This document shows positions 38,563 to 47,333 of a stretch of 64,000 bases of DNA, piece by piece. The stretch is from Bradyrhizobium nitroreducens (GTDB lineage: Bacteria > Pseudomonadota > Alphaproteobacteria > Rhizobiales > Xanthobacteraceae), in assembly GCF_002776695.1 (NCBI RefSeq), contig NZ_LFJC01000003.1, forward strand, positions 1,869,361-1,933,360, in the 5' to 3' direction. The position numbers and the translations under genes are program-made. Below the pieces are notes generated by a model. That model was not told the origin of the DNA. It made no database searches and saw only the letters and a program-made list of their open reading frames with translations. The first letter of the stretch is position 1; every line of letters starts with the position of its first letter.

Positions 38563-40479
38563 TCAAATATTCGCGGCGAGGTCCACGACTTCGTCGAACA
38601 AGACGCCTGATGTCTTCAGCATGCGCTCGATCTCGTTGGCGGCCTCGGCGACCGTCCGCGTCGAGGTGTCGATCACGAGCTCGGCCGCCTGCGGCGCCTC
38701 GTAGTCGTTGCCGATGCCGGTGAACGAGGCCAAGGTGCCGGCACGGGCCTTCTTGTAGTGGCCCTTGGGATCACGCTCCTCGCACACTTCGGCAGGGGTT
38801 GCGACGTGGATCTCGCGGAAGGCGGTGTCGGCGATGCGGCGCGCGGTGGCGCGGTCTTCGCGGGAGGGCGAGACCGCGGCGACGATCGCGATGTGGCCGT
38901 TGCGCGCCAGATGCGTGGCGACTTCGGCGAGGCGGCGGATGTTCTCGCTGCGATCGGCGGCGGCGAAGCCGAGATCGCTGTTGAGGCCCGCGCGCAGCGT
39001 GTCGCCGTCGAGCAGGATCGGCGAGCCGCCATTGGTGAAGAGACGCCGCTCCAGCGCCTTGGCCAGCGTCGACTTGCCCGAAGCGGGCAGGCCGGTGAGC
39101 CAGACCACGGCGCCGTTGTGCTGATAGCGCGCGGAACGTTCGTCGGGACGCAGCGCGGATTCCACCGGCACGATGTCGACAGGCACGGCACGCTGGCCGG
39201 CATCGACCGACAGCACGAGGCCGCCGCCGGCGATACGCCCGGACACTTCGATCACGAGACGTCCAGTACGGGGGTTGTCGGTGTAGGGATCGGTGGCAAT
39301 CGGATTCGAAAGCGAGATGTCGATCTCGCCGACATGGTTGCGGCCGATCGCCTTGTTCTCGCTGCTCGAGAGCTCGCCGGGATCGACCGCCTTCTCGATG
39401 GCGACGACGGTCGCGCGGCTTTCCTTCGGCCCGCAGCGCACCAGCAACTGGTCGCCCTTGGCGAGCGGCTTGTCGTGCAGCCAGAAGATGCGCGCGCGCA
39501 GCCGGCGCGTCTCGCGCGGCGCGGTGCCGGCATGGGCGACGATGTCACCGCGCTCGATGAACAATTCGCGGTCGAGCGTGATGCCGACCGAGCGTCCGGC
39601 TCCTTGCCGTCCCGCGACCGGCGTCACCGGCCAGCTCTCGACCGTCTTGATCTTGGCGATCTTGCCGGCCGGCATGATCACGATCTCGTCGCCGGCAGTG
39701 AGGCTGCCGGATTCGATGCGGCCCGCCACGATGCGGCGATCGTCGAACTTGTAGATCGCCTGCACCGGCAGGCGCAGCGCCAGAGATTCCAGCGGCCGCG
39801 CCGGTTCGAGGGCGTCGAGTGCCTCGACCACGGTCGGTCCCTTGTACCAGCCGATCCGATCGGTGTGCTCGGCGACGCCATCGCCATCGCGCGCCGAAAT
39901 CGGAATGACCGCCGTGGGCGTCACGCCGAGGCCGTTGAGATGGGCGGAAATCTCGTCGCTGATCGCCTTGAAGCGCAGGTCCGAGAAATCGACGCGATCC
40001 ATCTTGTTGACGACGACGGCAACCTGCTTCACGCCAAGCAGATGCAGCAGATAGCCGTGCCGCCTGGTCTGGTCACGCACGCCCTCGAGCGCGTCGATGA
40101 TCAGCACCGCGCCGTCGGCCTGCGAAGCGCCGGTGATCATGTTGCGCAGGAATTCCGCGTGGCCCGGCGCGTCGATCAGGACGATGTCGCGCGAATTGGT
40201 ACGGAAGCGGATCTGCGTGGTGTCGATGGTGATGCCCTGATCGCGCTCGGTCTGCAGCGCGTCGAGCAGGAACGACCATTCGAACGGCATGCCGCGCCGC
40301 GCGCTGACGGCCTTCAGCATTTCCAGCTTGCCGTCGGGCAGGCTGCCGGTCTCATGCAGGAGGCGGCCGACCAGCGTCGACTTGCCGTGGTCGACATGGC
40401 CGACGATGACGATGCGGACCTGCGGACGGGTGGTGCCGTTCGGCGTGGCGGGCGAGGTTGGGGTGACGATCATGTTCAT
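38563..40479 (-). CDS. cysNC: Bifunctional sulfate adenylyltransferase large subunit / APS kinase (CysN-CysC fusion)
   Basis: 638 residues from the ATG at 40479. An N-terminal GTPase domain (P-loop GHVDHGKST, switch DAPGHAEF, NKMD) is the CysN part that, with CysD, makes APS from sulfate and ATP. The C-terminal about 190 residues are an APS kinase with P-loop GLPASGKST and GDTLRAGLNSDLGF. The fusion is the NodQ type known from rhizobia. It starts 20 bp after the cysD stop. Confidence 0.94.
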   Translation of the reverse strand: MNMIVTPTSPATPNGTTRPQVRIVIVGHVDHGKSTLVGRLLHETGSLPDGKLEMLKAVSARRGMPFEWSFLLDALQTERDQGITIDTTQIRFRTNSRDIVLIDAPGHAEFLRNMITGASQADGAVLIIDALEGVRDQTRRHGYLLHLLGVKQVAVVVNKMDRVDFSDLRFKAISDEISAHLNGLGVTPTAVIPISARDGDGVAEHTDRIGWYKGPTVVEALDALEPARPLESLALRLPVQAIYKFDDRRIVAGRIESGSLTAGDEIVIMPAGKIAKIKTVESWPVTPVAGRQGAGRSVGITLDRELFIERGDIVAHAGTAPRETRRLRARIFWLHDKPLAKGDQLLVRCGPKESRATVVAIEKAVDPGELSSSENKAIGRNHVGEIDISLSNPIATDPYTDNPRTGRLVIEVSGRIAGGGLVLSVDAGQRAVPVDIVPVESALRPDERSARYQHNGAVVWLTGLPASGKSTLAKALERRLFTNGGSPILLDGDTLRAGLNSDLGFAAADRSENIRRLAEVATHLARNGHIAIVAAVSPSREDRATARRIADTAFREIHVATPAEVCEERDPKGHYKKARAGTLASFTGIGNDYEAPQAAELVIDTSTRTVAEAANEIERMLKTSGVLFDEVVDLAANI

Positions 40480-40499
40480 GTCGCGCTCGCGTCGTTGAA

Positions 40500-41360
40500 T
40501 CAGAGATAGCCGGCGACGCGAAGGCGCTCGAAGGCGTCCTCGGTCTCGTGGTCGAGCGCGCGACCGGCGCGCTCCGGCACCTTGGTCTGTTCGAGCTCGA
40601 TCAGGATTTCGTCGATGGTCGACGCCGTCGAATTCACGGGATTGGTGATGTCCTGATCTCCCAGCGAACGGTAGCGCTTGCCGTCTTTCGACAGATAGAG
40701 CGGGATGATCGGGATGTTCTCGCGCTTGGTGTAGGCCCAGATGTCGGCCTCGGTCCAATGCAGGATCGGATGGATGCGCAAATGCGCGCCCTGCGGCGGC
40801 GAGGCGTTGAAATGATCCCAGAACTCCGGCGGCTGGTCGCGCACGTCCCAATTGCCCTCGAGACCGCGCGGCGAGAACACGCGCTCCTTGGCGCGCGTCG
40901 CCTCCTCGTCGCGGCGGATGCCGGCGATCAGGCCGTCGAAGCCATACTTGGCGAGCGCCATCTTGAGACCTTCGGTCTTGCGCGCGGCGGAGCGGGCGGC
41001 CGGCGGCAGCGTCGGATCGACGGCATCGATGGGCGGGCAGGGCTCGACGCGCAGATCGAGATCCCACTCCTTTCCGTAGTGGTCGCGGAAGCGATACATC
41101 TCCGGAAACTTCTTGCCGGTGTCGACATGGAGAGCCGGAAACGGCATGCGGCCGAAGAACGCCTTGCGCGCCAGCCAGATCATGACGTTGGAATCCTTGC
41201 CGAGCGACCACAGCAGGGCGATCTTCTTCAGGCGAGCGAAGGCCTCGCGGAAAATGTAGATGCTCTGCGCCTCGAGCTGGTCGAGATGGTCCATGCTCGG
41301 TGCAACATCGACAGAATATTCTTGCGAGCCCGCGCGTGCGAGCGGGGCTTTGCTGCTCAT
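40500..41360 (-). CDS. cysD: Sulfate adenylyltransferase small subunit CysD
   Basis: About 286 residues from the ATG at 41360; alternative in-frame ATGs at 41396 and 41294 cannot be excluded. A PAPS reductase-fold ATP pyrophosphatase with the PP-loop variant SLGKDSNVMIWLARKAF, the family segment LPFPALHVDTG-like (MPFPALHVDTGKKFPEMYR) and IIPLYLSKDGKRYRSLGD. It forms a heterodimer with CysN. It is the first gene of the unit with cysNC. A divergent intergenic region with a palindrome separates it from cysG. Confidence 0.92.
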   Translation of the reverse strand: MSSKAPLARAGSQEYSVDVAPSMDHLDQLEAQSIYIFREAFARLKKIALLWSLGKDSNVMIWLARKAFFGRMPFPALHVDTGKKFPEMYRFRDHYGKEWDLDLRVEPCPPIDAVDPTLPPAARSAARKTEGLKMALAKYGFDGLIAGIRRDEEATRAKERVFSPRGLEGNWDVRDQPPEFWDHFNASPPQGAHLRIHPILHWTEADIWAYTKRENIPIIPLYLSKDGKRYRSLGDQDITNPVNSTASTIDEILIELEQTKVPERAGRALDHETEDAFERLRVAGYL

Positions 41361-41444
41361 TCCGATAGCTGCGGAATCGTCCCTGAGAAGATGCATCTCT
41401 GCCACTTTGCGTTTGGAGGCGAAAATTCTATAGTCGCGGCGAGG

Positions 41445-41466
41445 AAGAGAAGAAAAAATTTCTCTT
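41445..41466. promoter_or_regulatory. Palindrome in the cysD-cysG divergent promoter region
   Basis: AAGAGAA, 8 A/T-rich bases, TTCTCTT: perfect 7-bp arms between the two divergent sulfur operons. It is well placed to be a shared operator. An A/T-rich tract ATATATAGAAAATAAT follows on the cysG side. I do not recognise the regulator. Confidence 0.45.
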
Positions 41467-41538
41467 TGCGCGCTAGAAACGACACATATATAGAAAATAA
41501 TTCCAGTCAACCCCGGATGTGGGGGAAGCGAGTATCGC

Positions 41539-42963
41539 ATGCGGTTCTTGCCGGTGTTTCTTGATCTCAAGGCCGGTCCGGTGGTTCTCATCGGCGCGGG
41601 CGAGCTCTTGCGCGCAAAATTGCGCGTGCTCGCCGCTGCCGGAGCGCGCATCCGTGTGCATGCGATCGACGGCAATCAGGATTTCAATCCCGGCGCGGAC
41701 GCCGCCGCTCGTATCGAAATCGCGACAAGCGATCCGCTGACCGCCGATCTCGCAGGCGTCATCGCCATCGTCTGCGCGGGCGCGGGTGATCTCGGCGTTG
41801 CCATGTCGGCGCGCGTCAAGTCGCTCGGCCTTCCCGTCAACGTCATGGACGATCTCGAACATTCCAGCTTCATCTTCCCGGCGATCGTCGATCGCGGCGA
41901 TGTCGTGGTCGCGGTCGGCACCGGCGGCTCCTCGCCGGTGGTGGCGCGGCGCGTGCGCGAGAAGATCGAGGCGCTGCTGCCTGCGCGCATCGGCGAACTC
42001 GCCGAGTTCATCGGCGGCTTCCGCAAATCCATCAACGAGCGCATCGCCGAGTTTCCGCTGCGCCGCCGTTTCTGGGAGCGCGTGATCGACGGTCCGATCG
42101 GCGCATCCGTGCTCGCCGGCCGCAAGAGCGAGGCGGGCGCTGCGCTCGAGGCGATTGCCGATCCCTCGGCATTCGCGCGCGCGGACAAGCCGGAAGGCTC
42201 GGTCGCGCTGGTCGGCGCCGGTCCGGGCGATCCCGATCTCCTCACCATCAAGGCGCTGCGCGCGCTGCAGGATGCCGACATCGTCTTCCACGACGAGCTG
42301 GTCTCGCCCGAGATTCTCGACCGCATCCGCCGCGACACCACGCGCGTTGCCGTCGGCCGCCGCATCGGCAAGCCCGGCATCGGCCAGGACGCCATCAACC
42401 AGCGCATGATCGAAGCCGCTCAGGCCGGCCAGCGCGTCGTGCGGTTGAAAGGCGGCGATCCCTTCGTGTTCGGCCGCGGCGGCGAAGAGGTCGAAGCGCT
42501 GCGCGCCGCAGGCGTCGCCTATTCGATCATTCCCGGCATCACCGCGGGACTCGGCGGCGCCGCCGATTTCGAAGTGCCGCTGACCTACCGCCACGAAGCG
42601 ACCCGCATCACCTTCCTCACCGCGCACAAGGCGCGAGACGCGGAAGCCGTGGACTGGTCGACGCTGACCGACACGCGGATGACCATCGTCGTCTACATGG
42701 GCGTGTCCGCTGCACCTGCCGTGCGTGCGGGCCTGCTCGCCGCCGGCCGCTCGCCGGAGACGCCGGTCGGCGTGTTCGCCCGCGTCACGCGCCCCGACGC
42801 GCAAGGCGCGATCGGCACGCTGGGCAATCTGCCCGAGCTCGCGCAGCGGACCGACGGCGGTCCCGCCATTCTCATCATCGGCGAGGTGATCCGGCATGCC
42901 GGTTCGCTTCGCCGCCAGACACCCACCCAAATCATCTCTGACCTATTGGATGCAGCCGAATGA
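41539..42963 (+). CDS. cysG: Siroheme synthase CysG (trifunctional)
   Basis: 474 residues. N-terminal third: precorrin-2 dehydrogenase/ferrochelatase with a dinucleotide-binding start (PVVLIGAGELLRAKLRVL) and VNVMDDLEHSSFIFPAIVDRG. C-terminal two thirds: uroporphyrinogen-III methyltransferase with SVALVGAGPGDPDLLTIKAL, VVRLKGGDPFVFGRGGEEVE and VYMGVS. It makes siroheme for the sulfite reductase encoded two genes downstream. The stop overlaps the DUF2849 start by 4 bp. Confidence 0.95.
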   Translation: MRFLPVFLDLKAGPVVLIGAGELLRAKLRVLAAAGARIRVHAIDGNQDFNPGADAAARIEIATSDPLTADLAGVIAIVCAGAGDLGVAMSARVKSLGLPVNVMDDLEHSSFIFPAIVDRGDVVVAVGTGGSSPVVARRVREKIEALLPARIGELAEFIGGFRKSINERIAEFPLRRRFWERVIDGPIGASVLAGRKSEAGAALEAIADPSAFARADKPEGSVALVGAGPGDPDLLTIKALRALQDADIVFHDELVSPEILDRIRRDTTRVAVGRRIGKPGIGQDAINQRMIEAAQAGQRVVRLKGGDPFVFGRGGEEVEALRAAGVAYSIIPGITAGLGGAADFEVPLTYRHEATRITFLTAHKARDAEAVDWSTLTDTRMTIVVYMGVSAAPAVRAGLLAAGRSPETPVGVFARVTRPDAQGAIGTLGNLPELAQRTDGGPAILIIGEVIRHAGSLRRQTPTQIISDLLDAAE

Positions 42964-43277
42964 CCTCCCCGCTCGAACAGAAGAAGATCAAGATCGCCGG
43001 CCCCTCGATCGTGACTGCCAACCGGACCTGGGACGGCATCGTCGTCTATCGCACCGCCACCAAGAGCTGGTCTGCGGACCTGTCGGAGGCCGCGATCGTA
43101 CGCAATTCCGACGAAGCCAAGGCGTTGCTTGCGGAGTCCGTCGCCGATGACGTCGGCGCGATCGGACCCTATATCGCCCCGGTGCAGGTCGGCGCGGACG
43201 GCAAGATCGAGCCCGGCAATCTGCGCGAACAGATCCGCCGTACCGGTGTCACCATCGGACAGTCGGCCCAGGTGTAA
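42960..43277 (+). CDS. DUF2849 protein of the sulfite reduction operon
   Basis: 105 residues, no signal and no membrane segment. It begins MTSPLEQKKIKIAGPSIVTA and has a compact alpha/beta look with GIVVYRTATKSWSADLSEAA. It matches DUF2849, whose genes are very often beside cysI in alphaproteobacteria. ATGA overlap with cysG and 11 bp before cysI. Function unknown; some role in sulfite reductase assembly or electron delivery is a fair guess. Confidence 0.8.
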   Translation: MTSPLEQKKIKIAGPSIVTANRTWDGIVVYRTATKSWSADLSEAAIVRNSDEAKALLAESVADDVGAIGPYIAPVQVGADGKIEPGNLREQIRRTGVTIGQSAQV

Positions 43278-43288
43278 GGCATTCTCTG

Positions 43289-44944
43289 ATGTACGCTTAC
43301 GACGAAATCGACCGCACGCTCGTCAACGAGCGCGTCTCGGAGTTCCGCGACCAGGTGAAGCGACGCCTTTCCGGCGAGCTCACCGAGGACGAGTTCAAGA
43401 TCCTGCGTCTGCAGAACGGCGTCTATCTGCAGCTGCACGCCTACATGTTCCGCGTCGCCATCCCCTACGGCACGCTGGCGACGAACCAGTTGCGGGCACT
43501 GGCCCATGTCGCGCGAAAGTACGATCGCGGCTACGGACATTTCACCACGCGGCAGAACATCCAGTTCAACTGGATCAAGCTCGCCGAGCTGCCGGACGCG
43601 CTGGAGGATCTCGCCAAGGTCGGCATCCATGCGATGCAGACCTCCGGCAACAACATGCGCAACGTCACCTCGGACCAGTGGGCCGGCGTCGCGCCGGGCG
43701 AGATCGAGGATCCCCGCATCTGGTCGGAGTTGATCCGCCAGCACACCACGCTGCACCCGGAATTCTCGTTCCTGCCGCGCAAGTTCAAGATCGCGATCAC
43801 CGCTTCGGATCACGACCGCGCCGCGATCAAGATCCACGACATCGGCCTCCGCCTGATCAAGAACGAGAAGGGCGAGACCGGCTTCGAGGTGCTGGTCGGC
43901 GGTGGGCTCGGCCGCACGCCGTTCATCGCCAAGACCATCAAGCACTTCGTGCACGGCCGCGACATCCTCAGCTACATCGAGGCGATCCTGCGCGTCTACA
44001 ACCAGTACGGCCGCCGCGACAACATCTACAAGGCGCGCATCAAGATCCTGGTGCATGAGCTCGGCATCGAGAAATTCTCGCGCGAGGTCGAGGCGGAGTG
44101 GCAGCACATCCGCAACTCTTCGCTCCAGATCGACGACGAGGTGATCGAGGACATCCGCTCGCGCTTCACCTATCCGGCTTACGAGAAGCTGCCGCACATG
44201 CCCGACGAGCTGCGGCAGGCCGCGGCCGATCCCGATTTCGAGGCATGGCGCAAGAACTCGGTGGCTCCGCACAAGGTGCCGGGCTACTCCATCGTCACGA
44301 TCTCGCTGAAGCCGACCGGCGGGCCCCCGGGCGATGCCACCGCCGAGCAGATGGATGCGCTCGCCGATCTCGCCGACAAATTTTCCTTCGGCGAGATACG
44401 TGTCGGCCACGAGCAGAATTTGGCGCTGCCGCACGTCGCCAAGCGCGATCTGCCGGCGCTGTGGAAGGCGCTCGACAAGCTCGGGCTCGCGACGCCGAAC
44501 GTCAACCTGATCACCGACATCATCGCCTGCCCGGGTCTCGACTATTGCTCGCTGGCGAATGCGCGCTCGATCCCGATCGCGCAGGAGCTGACGCGGCGCT
44601 TTGCCAATCACGAGCTCGCCAATTTGATCGGCCGGCTGCACATCAACATCTCCGGCTGCATCAACGCCTGCGGCCATCACCATGTCGGCCATATCGGCAT
44701 TCTCGGCGTCGAGAAGAACGGCGAGGAGGTCTACCAGATCACCATCGGCGGCCGCGCCGACGAGAACGCCGCGCTCGGCACCCTGATCGGGCCGGGCGTC
44801 AAGTTCGACGAGGTCGCCGACGTCATCGAGGACATCGTGGAAGCCTATCTGGCGCTGCGCGAGCGGCCCGAAGAGCTGTTCATGGACACCGTGAAGCGTC
44901 TCGGCGTCGAACCCTTCAAGGAGCGCGTCTATGCCACTCGTTAA
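43289..44944 (+). CDS. cysI: Sulfite reductase hemoprotein (nitrite/sulfite reductase family, CysI)
   Basis: 551 residues with two ferredoxin-like half domains and the siroheme/[4Fe-4S] site. The four cluster ligands are visible: C414 and C420 in CPGLDYC, and C457 and C461 in SGCINAC, followed by GHHH. An N-terminal TTRQNIQFNWIKL segment fits substrate/siroheme contacts. It reduces sulfite to sulfide. No CysJ flavoprotein gene is in the window, so a ferredoxin or other donor is likely. It overlaps the next gene by 14 bp. Confidence 0.93.
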   Translation: MYAYDEIDRTLVNERVSEFRDQVKRRLSGELTEDEFKILRLQNGVYLQLHAYMFRVAIPYGTLATNQLRALAHVARKYDRGYGHFTTRQNIQFNWIKLAELPDALEDLAKVGIHAMQTSGNNMRNVTSDQWAGVAPGEIEDPRIWSELIRQHTTLHPEFSFLPRKFKIAITASDHDRAAIKIHDIGLRLIKNEKGETGFEVLVGGGLGRTPFIAKTIKHFVHGRDILSYIEAILRVYNQYGRRDNIYKARIKILVHELGIEKFSREVEAEWQHIRNSSLQIDDEVIEDIRSRFTYPAYEKLPHMPDELRQAAADPDFEAWRKNSVAPHKVPGYSIVTISLKPTGGPPGDATAEQMDALADLADKFSFGEIRVGHEQNLALPHVAKRDLPALWKALDKLGLATPNVNLITDIIACPGLDYCSLANARSIPIAQELTRRFANHELANLIGRLHINISGCINACGHHHVGHIGILGVEKNGEEVYQITIGGRADENAALGTLIGPGVKFDEVADVIEDIVEAYLALRERPEELFMDTVKRLGVEPFKERVYATR

Positions 44945-45446
44945 AGGCGGAAAGATCACCGACGACAGCTTCGCCAAGCTGGCCGTCGACACGCCGCTGC
45001 CCGAGGGCGGCGACATCCTGGTGCCGGCCGAGCGCTTCATCGGCGAAGCCGATGCGCTGCTCAATCGTTCGGGCAAGGTCGGCGTGATCTGGCCCAACAG
45101 CCGCGACATCTCCGAGCTCGTGCCTTATCTCGGCAGGATCGCCGCCGTCGCACTGGTGTTCCCGACCTTCCGCGACGGGCGCGCCTACAGCCAGGCCCGC
45201 CTGCTGCGCGAGCGTTACAATTACCGCGGCGAATTGCGCGCCACCGGACAGATCCTGCGTGATCAGTTCGTGTTCATGCTGCGTGCCGGCTTCGATTCCT
45301 TCGAGGTCAAGAAGCAGGCCGACGCGGAAGCCTTCATGCAGACCGCCAAGCGCTATTCGGTGTTCTACCAGCCGACTGGCGACGGCCGCATCACGGCCCT
45401 GCACCGGCGCATGCAGCTGCGTCACTCCGAGGGTGTCGGCACGTGA
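44931..45446 (+). CDS. DUF934 protein of the sulfite reduction operon
   Basis: 171 residues, cytoplasmic. MPLVKGGKITDDSFAKL at the start, a core with IWPNSRDISELVPYLGRI and FRDGRAYSQARLLRERYNYR (the most conserved part of DUF934), then RAGFDSFEVKKQADAEAFMQ. No cofactor motif is obvious. The 14-bp overlap with cysI and the overlap of its stop with the cysH start make it part of the same translational unit. Function unknown. Confidence 0.85.
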   Translation: MPLVKGGKITDDSFAKLAVDTPLPEGGDILVPAERFIGEADALLNRSGKVGVIWPNSRDISELVPYLGRIAAVALVFPTFRDGRAYSQARLLRERYNYRGELRATGQILRDQFVFMLRAGFDSFEVKKQADAEAFMQTAKRYSVFYQPTGDGRITALHRRMQLRHSEGVGT

Positions 45447-46174
45447 ACGTCATTGCGTCCCAGCTTACGCCGGTATCTGCTTCTGCACTGCCTTCGGCGA
45501 AGGAGCTCGATCGGAGCTTGCGCGATGCCTCGCCCGCCGAGATCGTCGCTGCGGCGCTGAAGACGGTCGGGCGCGAGAAGTTGGCGCTGGTGTCGTCCTT
45601 CGGCACGGAATCGGCGACGTTGCTGAAGGTGATGGCGGACGTCGACCCGGCGATCCCCGTGATCTTCCTCGATACCGGATGGCTGTTCGAGGAGACGCTG
45701 GCCTACCGCGATACTTTGATCGCGACACTCGGCCTGAAGGACGTTCGCTCGATCAAGCCGGCCGAGGAAGCCTTGTCGCGCGAAGATCCCGACCGCGAGC
45801 TCTGGTTCACCGATCCCGACGCCTGCTGCCGCATCCGCAAGGTGGAACCGCTGGCGCGTGCGCTCGAGCCGTTCTCGGCCTGGCTGAACGGCCGCAAGCG
45901 CTTCCAGGGCAACGCGCGTGCCGACATTGCCGTCGTCGAGGACGACGGTGCGCGATTGAAGTTCAATCCCTTCGCCAACGTCTCGCGCGAGGAACTCGAG
46001 GCGATCTTCGTCCGCGCCAAATTGCCGCGTCACCCCTTGGTCGCCTCCGGATTCCGGTCGGTCGGGTGTATGCCTTGCACGAGCAGAACGGCCGACGACG
46101 AGGATGAGCGCGCCGGTCGCTGGCGCGGCCGGGCCAAGACAGAATGCGGCATCCACACGATGAAGACTTCGTAG
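45443..46174 (+). CDS. cysH: APS-reductase-type phosphoadenylyl-sulfate reductase CysH
   Basis: 243 residues from the GTG at 45443, which overlaps the previous stop. PP-loop SSFGTESATLLKV near residue 50, and the catalytic cysteine C235 in KTECGIH. Two extra cysteine pairs are present: C128-C129 (DACCR) and C209-C212 (GCMPC), the signature of [4Fe-4S] enzymes that reduce APS directly. So it is better described as an APS reductase. Product is sulfite for CysI. Confidence 0.93.
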   Translation: MNVIASQLTPVSASALPSAKELDRSLRDASPAEIVAAALKTVGREKLALVSSFGTESATLLKVMADVDPAIPVIFLDTGWLFEETLAYRDTLIATLGLKDVRSIKPAEEALSREDPDRELWFTDPDACCRIRKVEPLARALEPFSAWLNGRKRFQGNARADIAVVEDDGARLKFNPFANVSREELEAIFVRAKLPRHPLVASGFRSVGCMPCTSRTADDEDERAGRWRGRAKTECGIHTMKTS

Positions 46175-46258
46175 TACAGCCGCACTGCGAGTTCGCGAAC
46201 AAGAAAATCCGGTTTCGTTGACTTGAGCACGTTTCGCCGCGAGTTTCGCCTGCCTTCG

Positions 46259-46274
46259 CTGACACCGATGTCAG
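46259..46274. promoter_or_regulatory. Palindromes in front of the sulfate transporter operon
   Basis: CTGACA, CCGA, TGTCAG forms perfect 6-bp arms 20 bp before the start of the binding-protein gene. A second perfect palindrome GTTCGCGAAC lies at 46191-46200. Either could be an operator for sulfur control. No recognised family consensus. Confidence 0.4.
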
Positions 46275-46294
46275 TGAAGTGAATGGAGATGGAC

Positions 46295-47296
46295 ATGATG
46301 CGCCGTATCGTTCCGCTCGCTGCAGGATTGCTCGCAACGGGTTTTTTGGCAAGCGCGGCTCTCGCTGCTGACATCAATCTGCTGAACGTGTCGTATGATC
46401 CGACACGCGAGCTTTATGCCGAATTCAACAAGGCGTTCGCGAGCGCCTATCAGAAGGAAACCGGCAAGAGCGTCGAGATCAAGCAATCGCATGGCGGTAG
46501 CGGGTCGCAGGCGCGCGCGGTGATCGACGGCTTGCAGGCCGATGTGGTGACGCTCGCGCTCGCCTACGACATCGACGCGATCGCGAACAAGGGCCTCACG
46601 GCGACGGATTGGCAGAAGCGGTTGCCGCAGAACGCGTCGCCCTACACCTCCACCATCGTGTTCCTGGTGCGCAAGGGCAATCCCAAGGCGATCAAGGACT
46701 GGGACGATCTGATCAAGCCGGGCGTCGCCGTGATCACGCCGAACCCGAAGACGTCGGGCGGCGCGCGCTGGAATTATCTTGCCGCCTGGGGCTTCGCGCA
46801 GAAGAAATACGGCTCGGCCGACAAGGCCAAGCAATTCATCGGAAAACTTTACCAGCAGGTGCCGGTGCTCGATACCGGCGCACGCGGCGCGACCGTGACC
46901 TTCGTCGAGCGCGGCGTGGGCGACGTGCTGCTCGCTTGGGAAAATGAGGCGTTCCTCGCGCTGAAGGAGTTCGGCGCGAACAGGTTCGAGGTCGTGGCGC
47001 CGCCGCAATCCATCCTCGCCGAGCCGCCGGTCGCGATCGTCGACAAGGTTGCCGACAAAAAGGGCACTCGCAACGCCGCCGATGCCTACCTCCAGTACTG
47101 GTACACCAAGGAGGGGCAGGAGATCGCCGCACGCAACTTCTACCGACCGCGCGATGCCGAAATCGCGAAAAAATACGAAAATTCCTTCGCCAAGGTCGAA
47201 CTATTTACGATCGACGACGTTTTCGGTGGTTGGACCAGGGCGCAGAAGGAACATTTCGCCGACGGCGGCATCTTTGACCAGATCTACAAGAACTGA
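46295..47296 (+). CDS. sbp: Sulfate-binding periplasmic protein
   Basis: 333 residues from the ATG at 46295, chosen because GGAG lies 6 bp before it; three other ATGs are close (46283, 46289, 46298). A signal peptide ([16 protein letters not shown], cleavage near ALAADINLL) precedes a type II binding fold. Family segments: [40 protein letters not shown], and [15 protein letters not shown]. The periplasmic receptor of the following ABC transporter. Confidence 0.95.
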   Translation: MMRRIVPLAAGLLATGFLASAALAADINLLNVSYDPTRELYAEFNKAFASAYQKETGKSVEIKQSHGGSGSQARAVIDGLQADVVTLALAYDIDAIANKGLTATDWQKRLPQNASPYTSTIVFLVRKGNPKAIKDWDDLIKPGVAVITPNPKTSGGARWNYLAAWGFAQKKYGSADKAKQFIGKLYQQVPVLDTGARGATVTFVERGVGDVLLAWENEAFLALKEFGANRFEVVAPPQSILAEPPVAIVDKVADKKGTRNAADAYLQYWYTKEGQEIAARNFYRPRDAEIAKKYENSFAKVELFTIDDVFGGWTRAQKEHFADGGIFDQIYKN

Positions 47297-47333
47297 TCTG
47301 GCGCTGTCTTAAGGGGCTTTAGCAGGGGGCCTG

